DNA of 38,647 nt, taken from assembly GCA_020722685.1 (NCBI GenBank), contig DYKH01000045.1:1-38647 (forward strand), given 5' to 3'. The notes under the pieces were generated by a model that saw nothing but the letters and a program-made list of their open reading frames with translations, made no database searches and had not been told where the DNA came from. Numbering within the stretch: the stretch's first letter is position 1; each line of letters starts with the position of its first letter. The position numbers and the translations under genes are program-made. Below, piece by piece: positions 6,827 through 14,768 of the stretch. The stretch is from Caldithrix sp. GTDB lineage: Bacteria > KSB1 > UBA2214 > DYKH01.

Positions 6827-9800
6827 TTATTCCAAAAAGTCGAACAGCACACTCACATAGTATCGCCACTCTTTGCCGTAGGTCACCTGCTCGCTGACGA
6901 TTTTGTCCAAGCCATAAGCGGCGCTGACGGAAATGGCTGTCGGAAATCCGTAAAAAGAAAAGGCGGAAAAGCGCAAATCGACGCCGGCGTCCTTCTTGAA
7001 ATCGGCGAGCCGGACTCGGTCCCCGTCAAAGGCGTTGCCATAGTCGAAAAAACCAGCCAGATACAGCTTGTCCGATGTCACGTTGAACAGCCGGTGCTGC
7101 CAATAGCTGAATAGTGGAAAGCGGTAGGTGAAACGACCCAAAAGCAGCTTGCGCCCGCCGATACTGTAGAACGGATAGCCGCGCAAGCCCGGCAGACCGC
7201 CGGCAAAAAAGTTGAAAAAGCTGTCTATGGGCCGGTCGACCCAGCCGCCGCGGATTTGGACGTTGACAGCATGCTTGTGCAGCCAGGGCAGCAGGCAATA
7301 CTCTCGCCAATTCAACTCCAGGCGATTATAGTTATAATCGGTGTACACCTCCTGCGGGGTGCCATAGTCATTGTCGGTGGAAAAATCTTTGAAAAACTTG
7401 TTGTACTCGCGGGTGTACTTGATCTCGATTCTTCGCCCGGCGGATGGATTGATGTCGGAATCGATTCTCGGCACGAGCTGATCGATGCTCCAGGTCAAGG
7501 CAAAATGGTTGCCGATAAAATAAGTATTGAGCGGCGAAGTAAACTGGAGGTTGCGAAAGAAAAAATCTTTGATTTTGCTGGTGTATCGACTGTGGACGTA
7601 GGCCCCGCGAATCACACTGGCGTCGTTGAGACGATAATATGCGCCTACGTCGGCCTCTAAGATGTTGAAACCGATGTCAAGCTTCACCCGGCTATTTGGA
7701 TCGTCTTCCCTGACCTCGATGTCCCGCTCGATGTTACGGGTGAAACCGTACAGCTCGAGGAAGAGCGTAGGCGCCAATCGCCGGTATTCAAAAATGGCAA
7801 AGGCGTCCAGGTCTTTGCGCGCGTTCAAGGCCGCTCCACCCAAAACCGAATAGCGATCTAGAATGTCGCTGGCATAAAAATAGGTGCCAAGCTTGACTCG
7901 ATTGGAATCGAGCATGACGCGCGGCAAGAATGAGACCTGCCCATAGGTCATGTTGTAAGGCTGGGTGGAAAGATCGGGAAGCTGGGTATCGTCGAATTCG
8001 CGGACAGATCGCGGAATCGCATCCGCGTCTTCCCGGCCATTGCCCCATAATCCCAGCGGTCCGCCATCGGCGACCGTGAGATACTCGCTCTTCGGCTGCT
8101 CGATTTCTTGCGGCGCTTCCATCAGCGCAATCTTGTAGCCGTCGTATTGAAAATTCGAAAAAGCCAGTTTTCCCTCACGGGAAAGGGACGGCATAAACGC
8201 CCCGCCGATGACGTTGGTCCACTGCTGCAATTGGGACCCGTCGGTATCGACGCTGTAGATGTTAAAGATTCCCGTCTTGTCCCAAGAAAAGTAGACGTGC
8301 TGGCCGTCGCCGCTAAAAACCGGATCGCGGGCATCGCCTTCGCCGGTAACAAGGTCGCGCACGCTGGCGGTCGAGAGTTCCATCAGCTTCAAATCGCGAC
8401 CGTGATTGCGGGCTTGGGAATAAACGATGTATTTGTCATCCGGCGACCAGCGCGGGGAGAACACCGCTTCGCCATTGGCAAAATGAGTCAGCTCGCGTAT
8501 CCTTTTGCCGGTGCGGTCGAGAAGCAACAAATTGTCGGTGCCGTCCTTCTGAACCGCGCAAACGATTTGTTGGCCGTCCGCCGACCAGTCGGCATCCAAA
8601 ACCCGGAGGCCTTTTGTTAGCCGCGATTCTTTTTTCTTTTTCAAGTCATAGAGCCACAAATCGCTATAGTGCGATCCATGCTTGTCCCGCTCGTGCCGGG
8701 CGTACAAAAGCTTTTGTCCGTCGGCTGACCAGGAAATGGCGCTGTTCACCCCGGCCTTTACCAGCTTGCTCCTACCGGTCGAAGTATCAAAAATGAACAA
8801 GCTCGTTCGCGTCAAATAATCGGATGATTTTCCGCCGCAAAAAGCAATGAGCTTACCGTCCGGCGACCAAGCCGGAAAGATATTGCCGATTCCCTCTTTG
8901 GTCAGCAGGACGCCTTCACTTCGCGTCTTTTCAATTTCCGCCAAACGAAGACGATAGTATTTTTCCAAATCCGTGCGCCAACGATCATACAACTCATCGG
9001 CAGGCAGGCCGGTCACTTTTTTCAAAGCACCGCCAACGGTGAACCGCAGGGGACTGGACATCGAATCGGATAACTTTCGCACCGCATCAGCGCCCCAATT
9101 CTTGGTCAGGTAGCGAACGAAAGCATAACCGGCGTTATACGTCCGCTCATTGCCCAGACTGTTCTTGCCGAAAACGCCCATCTCGTCAAAAGAGTGCAGC
9201 TTGCCGGCGAGCACGGCGGTGCGGATCAGCATGTCGCGGTGGCTGTCCCACATATCGTAATCCAAACCCGGAGCCTGATACTGCGCCATCCCTTCCGCCA
9301 GCCACATGGGCATGACGGTCATGGCGATGGGATAAGATGCAAGCACGTTGGGGTAACCGTACAATACATCCGGGCGCTTCTCACTCTCGTAACCGATCAT
9401 CTGCAAATAAAGAGCCGGCACGCGTCGTGTAATCTTACGCGCAGCGCCCAGACTGACCATGTGAGTAAACTCGTGGGTTACCACATTGCGGAGCCAATTG
9501 TGCGTGCCGCGCAAAATGAAGGTCATCTGCGGCGCCCAAATCTCCACTTTGTTATCATAATAAAAGGCCGCACCATTCGAGTTGTCATCGTGGTCTTTGA
9601 CGATAAAGTGAACGATTCCGTCCGGCTTCCAGTCATACAGCGAGGTCACCGGCTGGTAGATTTCCTCCGCTATTTTGGCTACTACCCGAGCCGACCGCTC
9701 GGCACCATCGTGGTAGTGGATTTCGAAATGTTCGGTTTTGAGGGTGTACCAATCCAGCTCCGGGTGGTTGTCCTCGCGGCTTTGGGCAAAGATTGCATTG

Positions 9801-9853
9801 GAGCAGCCAAAGCCCATAAGAAAAAGTATTATTCGTTTCGTCAAGACACTCAT
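6827..9853 (-). CDS. Outer-membrane fusion: HExxH peptidase, TolB-like propeller, Omp85-like barrel
   Basis: The 1008-residue protein joins three modules. A signal peptide (about 1-23) precedes a gluzincin-type (peptidase MA-like) domain with HEFTH at 127-131 and the likely third zinc ligand E187 in WLAEG. Residues about 318-580 carry WD40-like PD40 repeats as in TolB, with recurring WSPDG, WSADG and FSGDG turns. Residues about 640-1008 look like an Omp85/BamA-type beta barrel, including GLPGLRGYPF at 886-895 and a FFDYGNAF strand. The natural reading is an outer-membrane protein with a periplasmic peptidase and propeller. The ATG at 9853 is chosen because the signal peptide starts there. An in-frame extension to 9961 would run into the upstream gene. 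It follows the pseudo-M6 gene by 10 bp. Its substrate and whether it assembles or secretes anything are unknown. Confidence 0.85.
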   Translation of the reverse strand: MSVLTKRIILFLMGFGCSNAIFAQSREDNHPELDWYTLKTEHFEIHYHDGAERSARVVAKIAEEIYQPVTSLYDWKPDGIVHFIVKDHDDNSNGAAFYYDNKVEIWAPQMTFILRGTHNWLRNVVTHEFTHMVSLGAARKITRRVPALYLQMIGYESEKRPDVLYGYPNVLASYPIAMTVMPMWLAEGMAQYQAPGLDYDMWDSHRDMLIRTAVLAGKLHSFDEMGVFGKNSLGNERTYNAGYAFVRYLTKNWGADAVRKLSDSMSSPLRFTVGGALKKVTGLPADELYDRWRTDLEKYYRLRLAEIEKTRSEGVLLTKEGIGNIFPAWSPDGKLIAFCGGKSSDYLTRTSLFIFDTSTGRSKLVKAGVNSAISWSADGQKLLYARHERDKHGSHYSDLWLYDLKKKKESRLTKGLRVLDADWSADGQQIVCAVQKDGTDNLLLLDRTGKRIRELTHFANGEAVFSPRWSPDDKYIVYSQARNHGRDLKLMELSTASVRDLVTGEGDARDPVFSGDGQHVYFSWDKTGIFNIYSVDTDGSQLQQWTNVIGGAFMPSLSREGKLAFSNFQYDGYKIALMEAPQEIEQPKSEYLTVADGGPLGLWGNGREDADAIPRSVREFDDTQLPDLSTQPYNMTYGQVSFLPRVMLDSNRVKLGTYFYASDILDRYSVLGGAALNARKDLDAFAIFEYRRLAPTLFLELYGFTRNIERDIEVREDDPNSRVKLDIGFNILEADVGAYYRLNDASVIRGAYVHSRYTSKIKDFFFRNLQFTSPLNTYFIGNHFALTWSIDQLVPRIDSDINPSAGRRIEIKYTREYNKFFKDFSTDNDYGTPQEVYTDYNYNRLELNWREYCLLPWLHKHAVNVQIRGGWVDRPIDSFFNFFAGGLPGLRGYPFYSIGGRKLLLGRFTYRFPLFSYWQHRLFNVTSDKLYLAGFFDYGNAFDGDRVRLADFKKDAGVDLRFSAFSFYGFPTAISVSAAYGLDKIVSEQVTYGKEWRYYVSVLFDFLE

Positions 9854-9863
9854 GGATGCTTGT

Positions 9864-12800
9864 CTATTTAACCACTGCAATTTTGATAAATTCGATGCTG
9901 CTGTCGCCGCCGCTAACAGCCTCCACTCGGGCAAGGTACACTCCGCTTTCGATACGCGCAACGTTCCAAACCACTTCGTGGTCGCCTACCGACACCTCCG
10001 GACTTGGCAATTCTTCGACAAAATCTCCGGCCAGATCATAAAGGCGAATGGACACCTTGCTGGCCGGCTTGCTCAGGGTATAGCGGATATTGGTGCGATC
10101 AGCCTCCGTCGGATTGGGATAGCAAAAGACCTTTTTGCTCGGCATGAGGGTGGCTTGACTGACCGTGCTGGTATTGTTCTGGGGAAAAGAAAAGTCATGG
10201 CGCTCATTACCCCCAAATTGCGGCCATTGGATGCCTTCCCGCGAGATCAACAGGGCAAGATTCCAGGCGTAGAGGTAACCGTCCGTTGAAATGACAGCCA
10301 GCTCCAGGTCGGCATCTTGATTAAAGTCCGCCAAGACGGGCGTCGCCACAATGGCGTTCCCTGTGGTGAGTGGAAAGCCATCCACCAGCTTGGCGCTGCC
10401 GCCGGCAAAGGCGTGCAGCATCCCATCGACATCTGCCATTAATCCAATAGATTCCGTCGCAGTTTTGATCCACAGTGGTGAGGGTATTTCGCTTGTATTC
10501 AGGCTATGGGATGAGCGAATAGCGATGGGAAAATTAAGGCTGGAAGCTCCGCTCGTCTCAAATGCGAAGAATTGACTTCCATTGGAAAAGAGGATTTCCG
10601 GCAAACCATCTTCATCCACGTCGCCAAGGCTGGGAGCGCTAATGGGACCCAAACTGGGATTTTGCTGATGCCGGCTCAGCAAAGTGCCATCGGCAGCGAA
10701 CAGAGCAATATCGCCTCTATCCGACACGACGGCGATTTCTACTGCTGCGTTGCCATCAAAATCAGCTACCACCGGCTGGTATGATTTCGCATCGCTGACG
10801 AATTGCACCTGCCAGAGTTTTTCGCCCGCAGAGTTCAAGGCGAAAATGTCGCCGTTTGAGGTCACGGCGACGAGCTCGCCGCTGCTTGTTCCCATTGAGG
10901 CCAATCCGGTTATCGCTTCCGCTGCCAAGTTTTGCCGCCCGATCAATTGCAGGGCATCATCCCGGTAAGAAAGCAGATAAACGGTTCCCGTTCCGCTGCC
11001 GACGATGATTGCAGCAACGGAGTTGCCGCCGTCTTGACCCATCAACATCGGGCCTGCTGTCGGAAATTCGGAAATAGAATAGGAGCCGAGGACATCTGCC
11101 CTTCCGTCACCATCGGCATCTTTTAGGGACAATAGGCTGAGAACGCCCGAGCGCTCCACTACCACGACTTCCGGAACGCGATCATTGTCGAAATCTGCCA
11201 TGGCCGGCGACAGAAAAACCGAGTCGCCGGTTTGTGCCACCAGTGGCAAATCGTCATCGTTGGGGATCAGCTTTGCACCGGTTCCACTACAACCGAGAAT
11301 CGCCCCACCTTGCGCAACCGCAATCAAGCCGATCCCTTGGCCGGTTTCCATGGGAAAAGTAACCAGCGACCCGGCACCAAAACCGGAGCCAACGAACTGC
11401 GGAAATCCCGGCACGGCCAAATCCGAGCTGACGGAAAACGTCATCACCGTATCGCGCTCACTGAAATTGGCAAAACGGATGTGCGTCACAGCACGATTGT
11501 TAGCATTGCTGTTGGGAATACTCTGCGGCGATAGCTCGACCACGTCCGATTTGTTCACAATCTTGTGTGACTCGTTGCTGGCCCAGTAGGGATCAAAATA
11601 ATCGCCCGACTCGGTGCCGTAGGCGGGATCGAAAAGACTGTAATAGAAGCCGATGTCCTGTGCGCCGTCGCATTCGACCAAATCGACGCCGCGATGCTCA
11701 CGATCGTCATTGATGGTGTTGGTCGCCAAATTCGCCTCGATGACGCGCTCGTCAATATGCCAAACAAGGATGCCCGAACCCGGCAGGCCAAAGTCGTACT
11801 CATCGATGCGAGTGACCACACCCATACCGGACTGGGCGACGATTTTGCCGGTCGAGTCGAATTCCACTCGCTTGTTCTGTTCATCTCGACCGACAGCGAT
11901 CTTGTCGCCGTTTCGATCCTGTTTTCGATTCTCCATGAGAAAGTATTCTTTGGAATCAATCGGAACCTTTACGATATGCGGAGCGGACGTTGTATTGGAT
12001 GCGCCGACTCGCAAGCCTTCGGCGTTTGTGACGACCACTGGCTCTTCCCATCCCATAAATATTTTCTCCCAGGCGGATGGCTCAGCCGGGATCAAACCCT
12101 GGAAATTGTAGGAACCCTGATCCATGAGTCCCCAGCGGCCGATGCCCGGGCGTCCGGATTGAGTATCGAACAAACTGGGCATACCCAACTGGCTACCCAT
12201 CAGCAGGGTCATGGTGCCCAACAGCGCCAAGTTTTGCTCTTCCTGATTCTGCGTTTCCGGCAATATAATGCCTTCGCGGACAAACACGCCGTCGCCCACG
12301 TCAATGCCTTGATAACCGGCATCATTGGCACCGATTGTCTCTTTGAGAGTGGTAAAATCTATAAAAGCAGATTGGATATCGTAAGGAGTGGGATCGAAAT
12401 CAAAGGCAAAATCGCTGCCCACACCGGCATGAAAGATCATGAAGCAGTCATACTTGCCAAAGTCGGGCTTGGGGTCCGTGTTCGCGACCGTCAACACGTC
12501 CCGCAGCAGCTCGGCCCAACGCTGCTTTTTCAGCTCTTCGTTTTCCTGACCGCTGTAATAAACCATGTTCTGGGACAATTGGTAAGCGTTGGTTTTGCCT
12601 TTGGGGAACACATCACCTTCGATGATCACCTTGCCGTTGGAAACCCGGCGGAAATAATTCGCCAAGGCGAGCAACTGATGCTGGAAATAGGTGCTATCGT
12701 GAGGAGGCCGATCAAAGACGTAACCACTGCTGGTGGACAGATCGAATCTACCGTTGCCGTTGGTAGTGGCAAGGTCATCCACGATAAACTCGGCTCGCAA

Positions 12801-12998
12801 AGCGAGAATTTTGATCGTATCCGCCCTGGCCATCCTGGCCGTGGAATAGCGAAAATCAAGGCGATTCACCGCGGAGGACGAGGGATTTGAAGACAGCCTG
12901 AGTTTGAGAGGCGGACTGGCGAAAGAAGGCCGGCCCACCAAAATGAGGATTTGAAATAGAGAGAGAGCAAAAACGAGCAGCTTTTCTTGCGTTCGCAT
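9864..12998 (-). CDS. M6-family metalloprotease-like secreted protein with lost zinc motif and type IX-like sorting domain
   Basis: The 1044-residue product has a signal peptide (about 1-27) and an M6 (immune inhibitor A-like) peptidase framework. Diagnostic stretches are GRWGLMDQGSYNFQG at 287-301, PSAWEKIFMGW at 307-317 and a GILVWHIDERVIEANL segment near 409-424. Where active M6 enzymes have HExGHxLGLPDLYD, this protein reads LLMGSQLGMPSLFD at 265-278: both histidines and the glutamate are replaced (L265, L266, S269). The peptidase is therefore probably inactive. Residues about 525-930 resemble FG-GAP/VCBS-type propeller repeats with many DxDxDG calcium-like loops (ADFDNDRVPE, DVDEDGLPE). 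The last 88 residues (957-1044), starting VFCYPNP, form a FlgD-like/type IX sorting domain. The neighbouring PorV-like gene supplies a plausible shuttle. A bidirectional terminator lies just upstream (13059-13103). Confidence 0.87.
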   Translation of the reverse strand: MRTQEKLLVFALSLFQILILVGRPSFASPPLKLRLSSNPSSSAVNRLDFRYSTARMARADTIKILALRAEFIVDDLATTNGNGRFDLSTSSGYVFDRPPHDSTYFQHQLLALANYFRRVSNGKVIIEGDVFPKGKTNAYQLSQNMVYYSGQENEELKKQRWAELLRDVLTVANTDPKPDFGKYDCFMIFHAGVGSDFAFDFDPTPYDIQSAFIDFTTLKETIGANDAGYQGIDVGDGVFVREGIILPETQNQEEQNLALLGTMTLLMGSQLGMPSLFDTQSGRPGIGRWGLMDQGSYNFQGLIPAEPSAWEKIFMGWEEPVVVTNAEGLRVGASNTTSAPHIVKVPIDSKEYFLMENRKQDRNGDKIAVGRDEQNKRVEFDSTGKIVAQSGMGVVTRIDEYDFGLPGSGILVWHIDERVIEANLATNTINDDREHRGVDLVECDGAQDIGFYYSLFDPAYGTESGDYFDPYWASNESHKIVNKSDVVELSPQSIPNSNANNRAVTHIRFANFSERDTVMTFSVSSDLAVPGFPQFVGSGFGAGSLVTFPMETGQGIGLIAVAQGGAILGCSGTGAKLIPNDDDLPLVAQTGDSVFLSPAMADFDNDRVPEVVVVERSGVLSLLSLKDADGDGRADVLGSYSISEFPTAGPMLMGQDGGNSVAAIIVGSGTGTVYLLSYRDDALQLIGRQNLAAEAITGLASMGTSSGELVAVTSNGDIFALNSAGEKLWQVQFVSDAKSYQPVVADFDGNAAVEIAVVSDRGDIALFAADGTLLSRHQQNPSLGPISAPSLGDVDEDGLPEILFSNGSQFFAFETSGASSLNFPIAIRSSHSLNTSEIPSPLWIKTATESIGLMADVDGMLHAFAGGSAKLVDGFPLTTGNAIVATPVLADFNQDADLELAVISTDGYLYAWNLALLISREGIQWPQFGGNERHDFSFPQNNTSTVSQATLMPSKKVFCYPNPTEADRTNIRYTLSKPASKVSIRLYDLAGDFVEELPSPEVSVGDHEVVWNVARIESGVYLARVEAVSGGDSSIEFIKIAVVK

Positions 12999-13058
12999 TC
13001 AAAGTTCCGGGTTGTTACCGCATCCCCAAAATTTATGTTCCCACGCTCGACGCATGGT

Positions 13059-13103
13059 AAAAAGGCAAAGAATGCAGCGCCGTGCTGCACCCTTTGCCTT
13101 TTT
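13059..13103. terminator. Strong bidirectional intrinsic terminator
   Basis: The arms AAAAAGGCAAAG (13059-13070) and CTTTGCCTTTTT (13092-13103) are perfect complements, and GCAGC/GCTGC pairs extend the stem inward. The A and T tracts at both ends let it work on either strand. On the minus strand it follows the PorV gene and precedes the M6-like gene, so it should end or reduce read-through between them. Confidence 0.85.
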
Positions 13104-13132
13104 AGAAAATCGGGATATGGTGTAATTTCGTA

Positions 13133-14233
13133 TTAGAAGCCGATGGTTAAAGAGAAGCGCATGGTATTGGCCAATGGATGCCCTTCGGCAGCGGAGATGT
13201 AGCCAAAATCAAAACGATAGAGGCTGTATTGAATGCCGGCGCCAAACGACCAAAAATCGACCTTGCCGGGCTTGTCCCAGTATTTGCCGGCGCGCAAGGC
13301 AATCAGATCGCTGTACCAATACTCCACGCCGCCGCTAAGAATGCCGTTGAAAATTTTCTTCTCGCCGATAACTTCCTCGTCCCCCTTGCTGCCAATATTC
13401 TTCTTTTCCTTTTCCACTATCGTCCAGGGAGAAGTGAAAAGTGCCTTGTAAAACGGATCGGAGGTGCCGTCGGCATTGCGGGTGACCATGAGCTTGTTCA
13501 TGTCGCCAACAAAGGTCAGTTTGTTGAACTTGTTGTTCACCAATCGATAGGCAAAGCCAACCTTGAGATTGGTCGGCAATGGATCGGCCTGCGCTGCGTC
13601 GATATAAGTGATCTTCGGTCCCATGTTGGAGAGGTTAAGTCCCAAGCTCAACTTGGGGGCAAAGGGGACTCGGTACAGAGTGGCGACATCGAAAGAGAAA
13701 GCGCTGGCCCGGCCATCGCCCTTTTCCGCGCCGGCGCCGACGCTGGACAGATTGGAACGGATGAAGCGCAGGCCAAGGCCGACTGCCCAATTTTCGCTGA
13801 GCGCTGTTCCAAACGTACCAGAAATAGCAAATTCGTTGCTGTTGAAGGTGCCCAACGGCTCGGGGCCGCCCTCTCCGGTAATGGTTTGTTCGCCCAAATT
13901 CAAGTAAGTCACATTTAGGCCTACTGTTCCAATTCCTTCGAAGGATTGCCGATAGGCGCCAAAATCGTAGAAAAGGTCGGAGCCGAATTGAGGCAGCCAA
14001 TTGGCGTGCATGAGAGTGAGTTCTCGGCCTTTTTGCCAGGCTAAGCCGGCGGGATTCCAGTACACGGCCGTTGCATCATCGGCCAAGCCGACAAAGGCTT
14101 CGCCCATAGCCGCAGCCCGCGCGCCCGGCGATATGAGCAGAAATAGCACAGCGGATTCGCTGACTGCATAGGATTGGGAGAATCCAAGCAGAAGCATTGA
14201 CACGGCAATCAAGGTGAGAAATAAGTGCTTCAT
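13133..14233 (-). CDS. PorV/PorQ-family outer-membrane protein
   Basis: The 366-residue protein has a signal peptide (about 1-23) followed by the hallmark N-terminal block of PorV/PorQ (UPF0164-like) barrels: SPGARAAAMGEAFVGLADDA at 35-54 and then YWNPAGLAW. The remainder alternates strands and turns as expected for a FadL-like barrel, ending in MRFSLTIGF with a terminal Phe. In type IX secretion, PorV binds the C-terminal sorting domain of cargo at the outer membrane. Related proteins occur widely in FCB phyla, including some without a full type IX system. The ATG at 14233 has AGGAGA seven bases upstream. The next gene encodes a protein with such a sorting domain, which supports a cargo-shuttle relation. 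A long structured leader and promoter candidate lie upstream (14313-14568). Confidence 0.87.
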   Translation of the reverse strand: MKHLFLTLIAVSMLLLGFSQSYAVSESAVLFLLISPGARAAAMGEAFVGLADDATAVYWNPAGLAWQKGRELTLMHANWLPQFGSDLFYDFGAYRQSFEGIGTVGLNVTYLNLGEQTITGEGGPEPLGTFNSNEFAISGTFGTALSENWAVGLGLRFIRSNLSSVGAGAEKGDGRASAFSFDVATLYRVPFAPKLSLGLNLSNMGPKITYIDAAQADPLPTNLKVGFAYRLVNNKFNKLTFVGDMNKLMVTRNADGTSDPFYKALFTSPWTIVEKEKKNIGSKGDEEVIGEKKIFNGILSGGVEYWYSDLIALRAGKYWDKPGKVDFWSFGAGIQYSLYRFDFGYISAAEGHPLANTMRFSLTIGF

Positions 14234-14312
14234 AGTCTGTCTCCTGTCAGTTACGGAACTATTGTTGTTACCATGCTTTCATTTGCTTTCTTAAATTAGC
14301 TCCGTAGGACAT

Positions 14313-14375
14313 AAACAAAAAGCCGAATGCCCGGAGCCACTCCACTTGCAAAGAGTCTCACCTCACGACATTCGG
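14313..14375 (-). terminator. Terminator-like hairpin in the porV leader (attenuator candidate)
   Basis: On the minus strand, CCGAATGTC (14367-14375) pairs with GGCATTCGG (14323-14331), nine pairs including one G-U, followed by CTTTTTGTTT. The 35-nt loop contains a second possible hairpin, GGAGTGGCTCC. It lies between the promoter candidate at 14540-14568 and the PorV start, so it could either end the preceding gcv transcript or attenuate porV. It matches no riboswitch class I could recall. Confidence 0.5.
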
Positions 14376-14383
14376 TCACTATT

Positions 14384-14398
14384 ATCGGCAAGCCCGAT
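14384..14398. repeat. Small hairpin in the porV leader
   Basis: ATCGG and CCGAT pair around a CAAGC loop, just upstream (on the minus strand) of the terminator-like hairpin. A further GCTTGC/GCAAGC hairpin with a 3-nt loop lies at 14464-14478. Together they give the roughly 300-nt leader three stem-loops. Confidence 0.4.
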
Positions 14399-14539
14399 TA
14401 CAAGTTCGGTTAAAGGCAGCAACATATTTTGTAATTTGAAAACACTTTCTATTGGATGTTGATGCTTGCATCGCAAGCAAATTCCTTTAACGAACTTTTA
14501 TGGGCTCACTCCTCTTATGGATACTATTGATTACGCGCG

Positions 14540-14568
14540 AAATTACTAATTAATAAAAAAACAGTCAA
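14540..14568 (-). promoter_or_regulatory. Promoter candidate for porV
   Basis: On the minus strand TTGACT (14563-14568) and TAATTT (14540-14545) are separated by 17 bases, close to the sigma-70 consensus, inside an AT-rich stretch. Transcription would start near 14533 and give a leader of about 300 nt before the PorV start. The surrounding AAAAAAC/GTTTTTT arms could also form a weak terminator for the gcv genes. Confidence 0.55.
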
Positions 14569-14768
14569 GCGTTTTTTCAAGAGATTTGACGGCGGCAAAG
14601 TTGACACTCGCCGCTCTGTTTGTAGTTTGCTCAATTGGCAGGCAAATCTTTGCCAGATTCCACACCATAACCCCGGCCAGCAATTTTCTCTGCTCGCCGG
14701 CAAACATCCTCTCGACCAACAATTTTGCAAATGGTAGAAAACGATCGAAAATTTACACCCCTATAACA

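Noticed and set aside
6613..6852. 79-codon minus frame between the barrel fusion and the DUF5683 genes
   Set aside because: It overlaps the end of the barrel gene in another frame and lacks coding character.
11694..12890. 398-codon plus frame antisense to the M6-like gene
   Set aside because: Long antisense frames are common opposite GC-biased codons. It has no ribosome site or recognised domain and the minus gene is certain.
14281..14420. Known riboswitch class (c-di-GMP, cobalamin, TPP, SAM, fluoride) in the porV leader
   Set aside because: The conserved cores of these classes are not present, so it is listed only as an attenuator-like structure.
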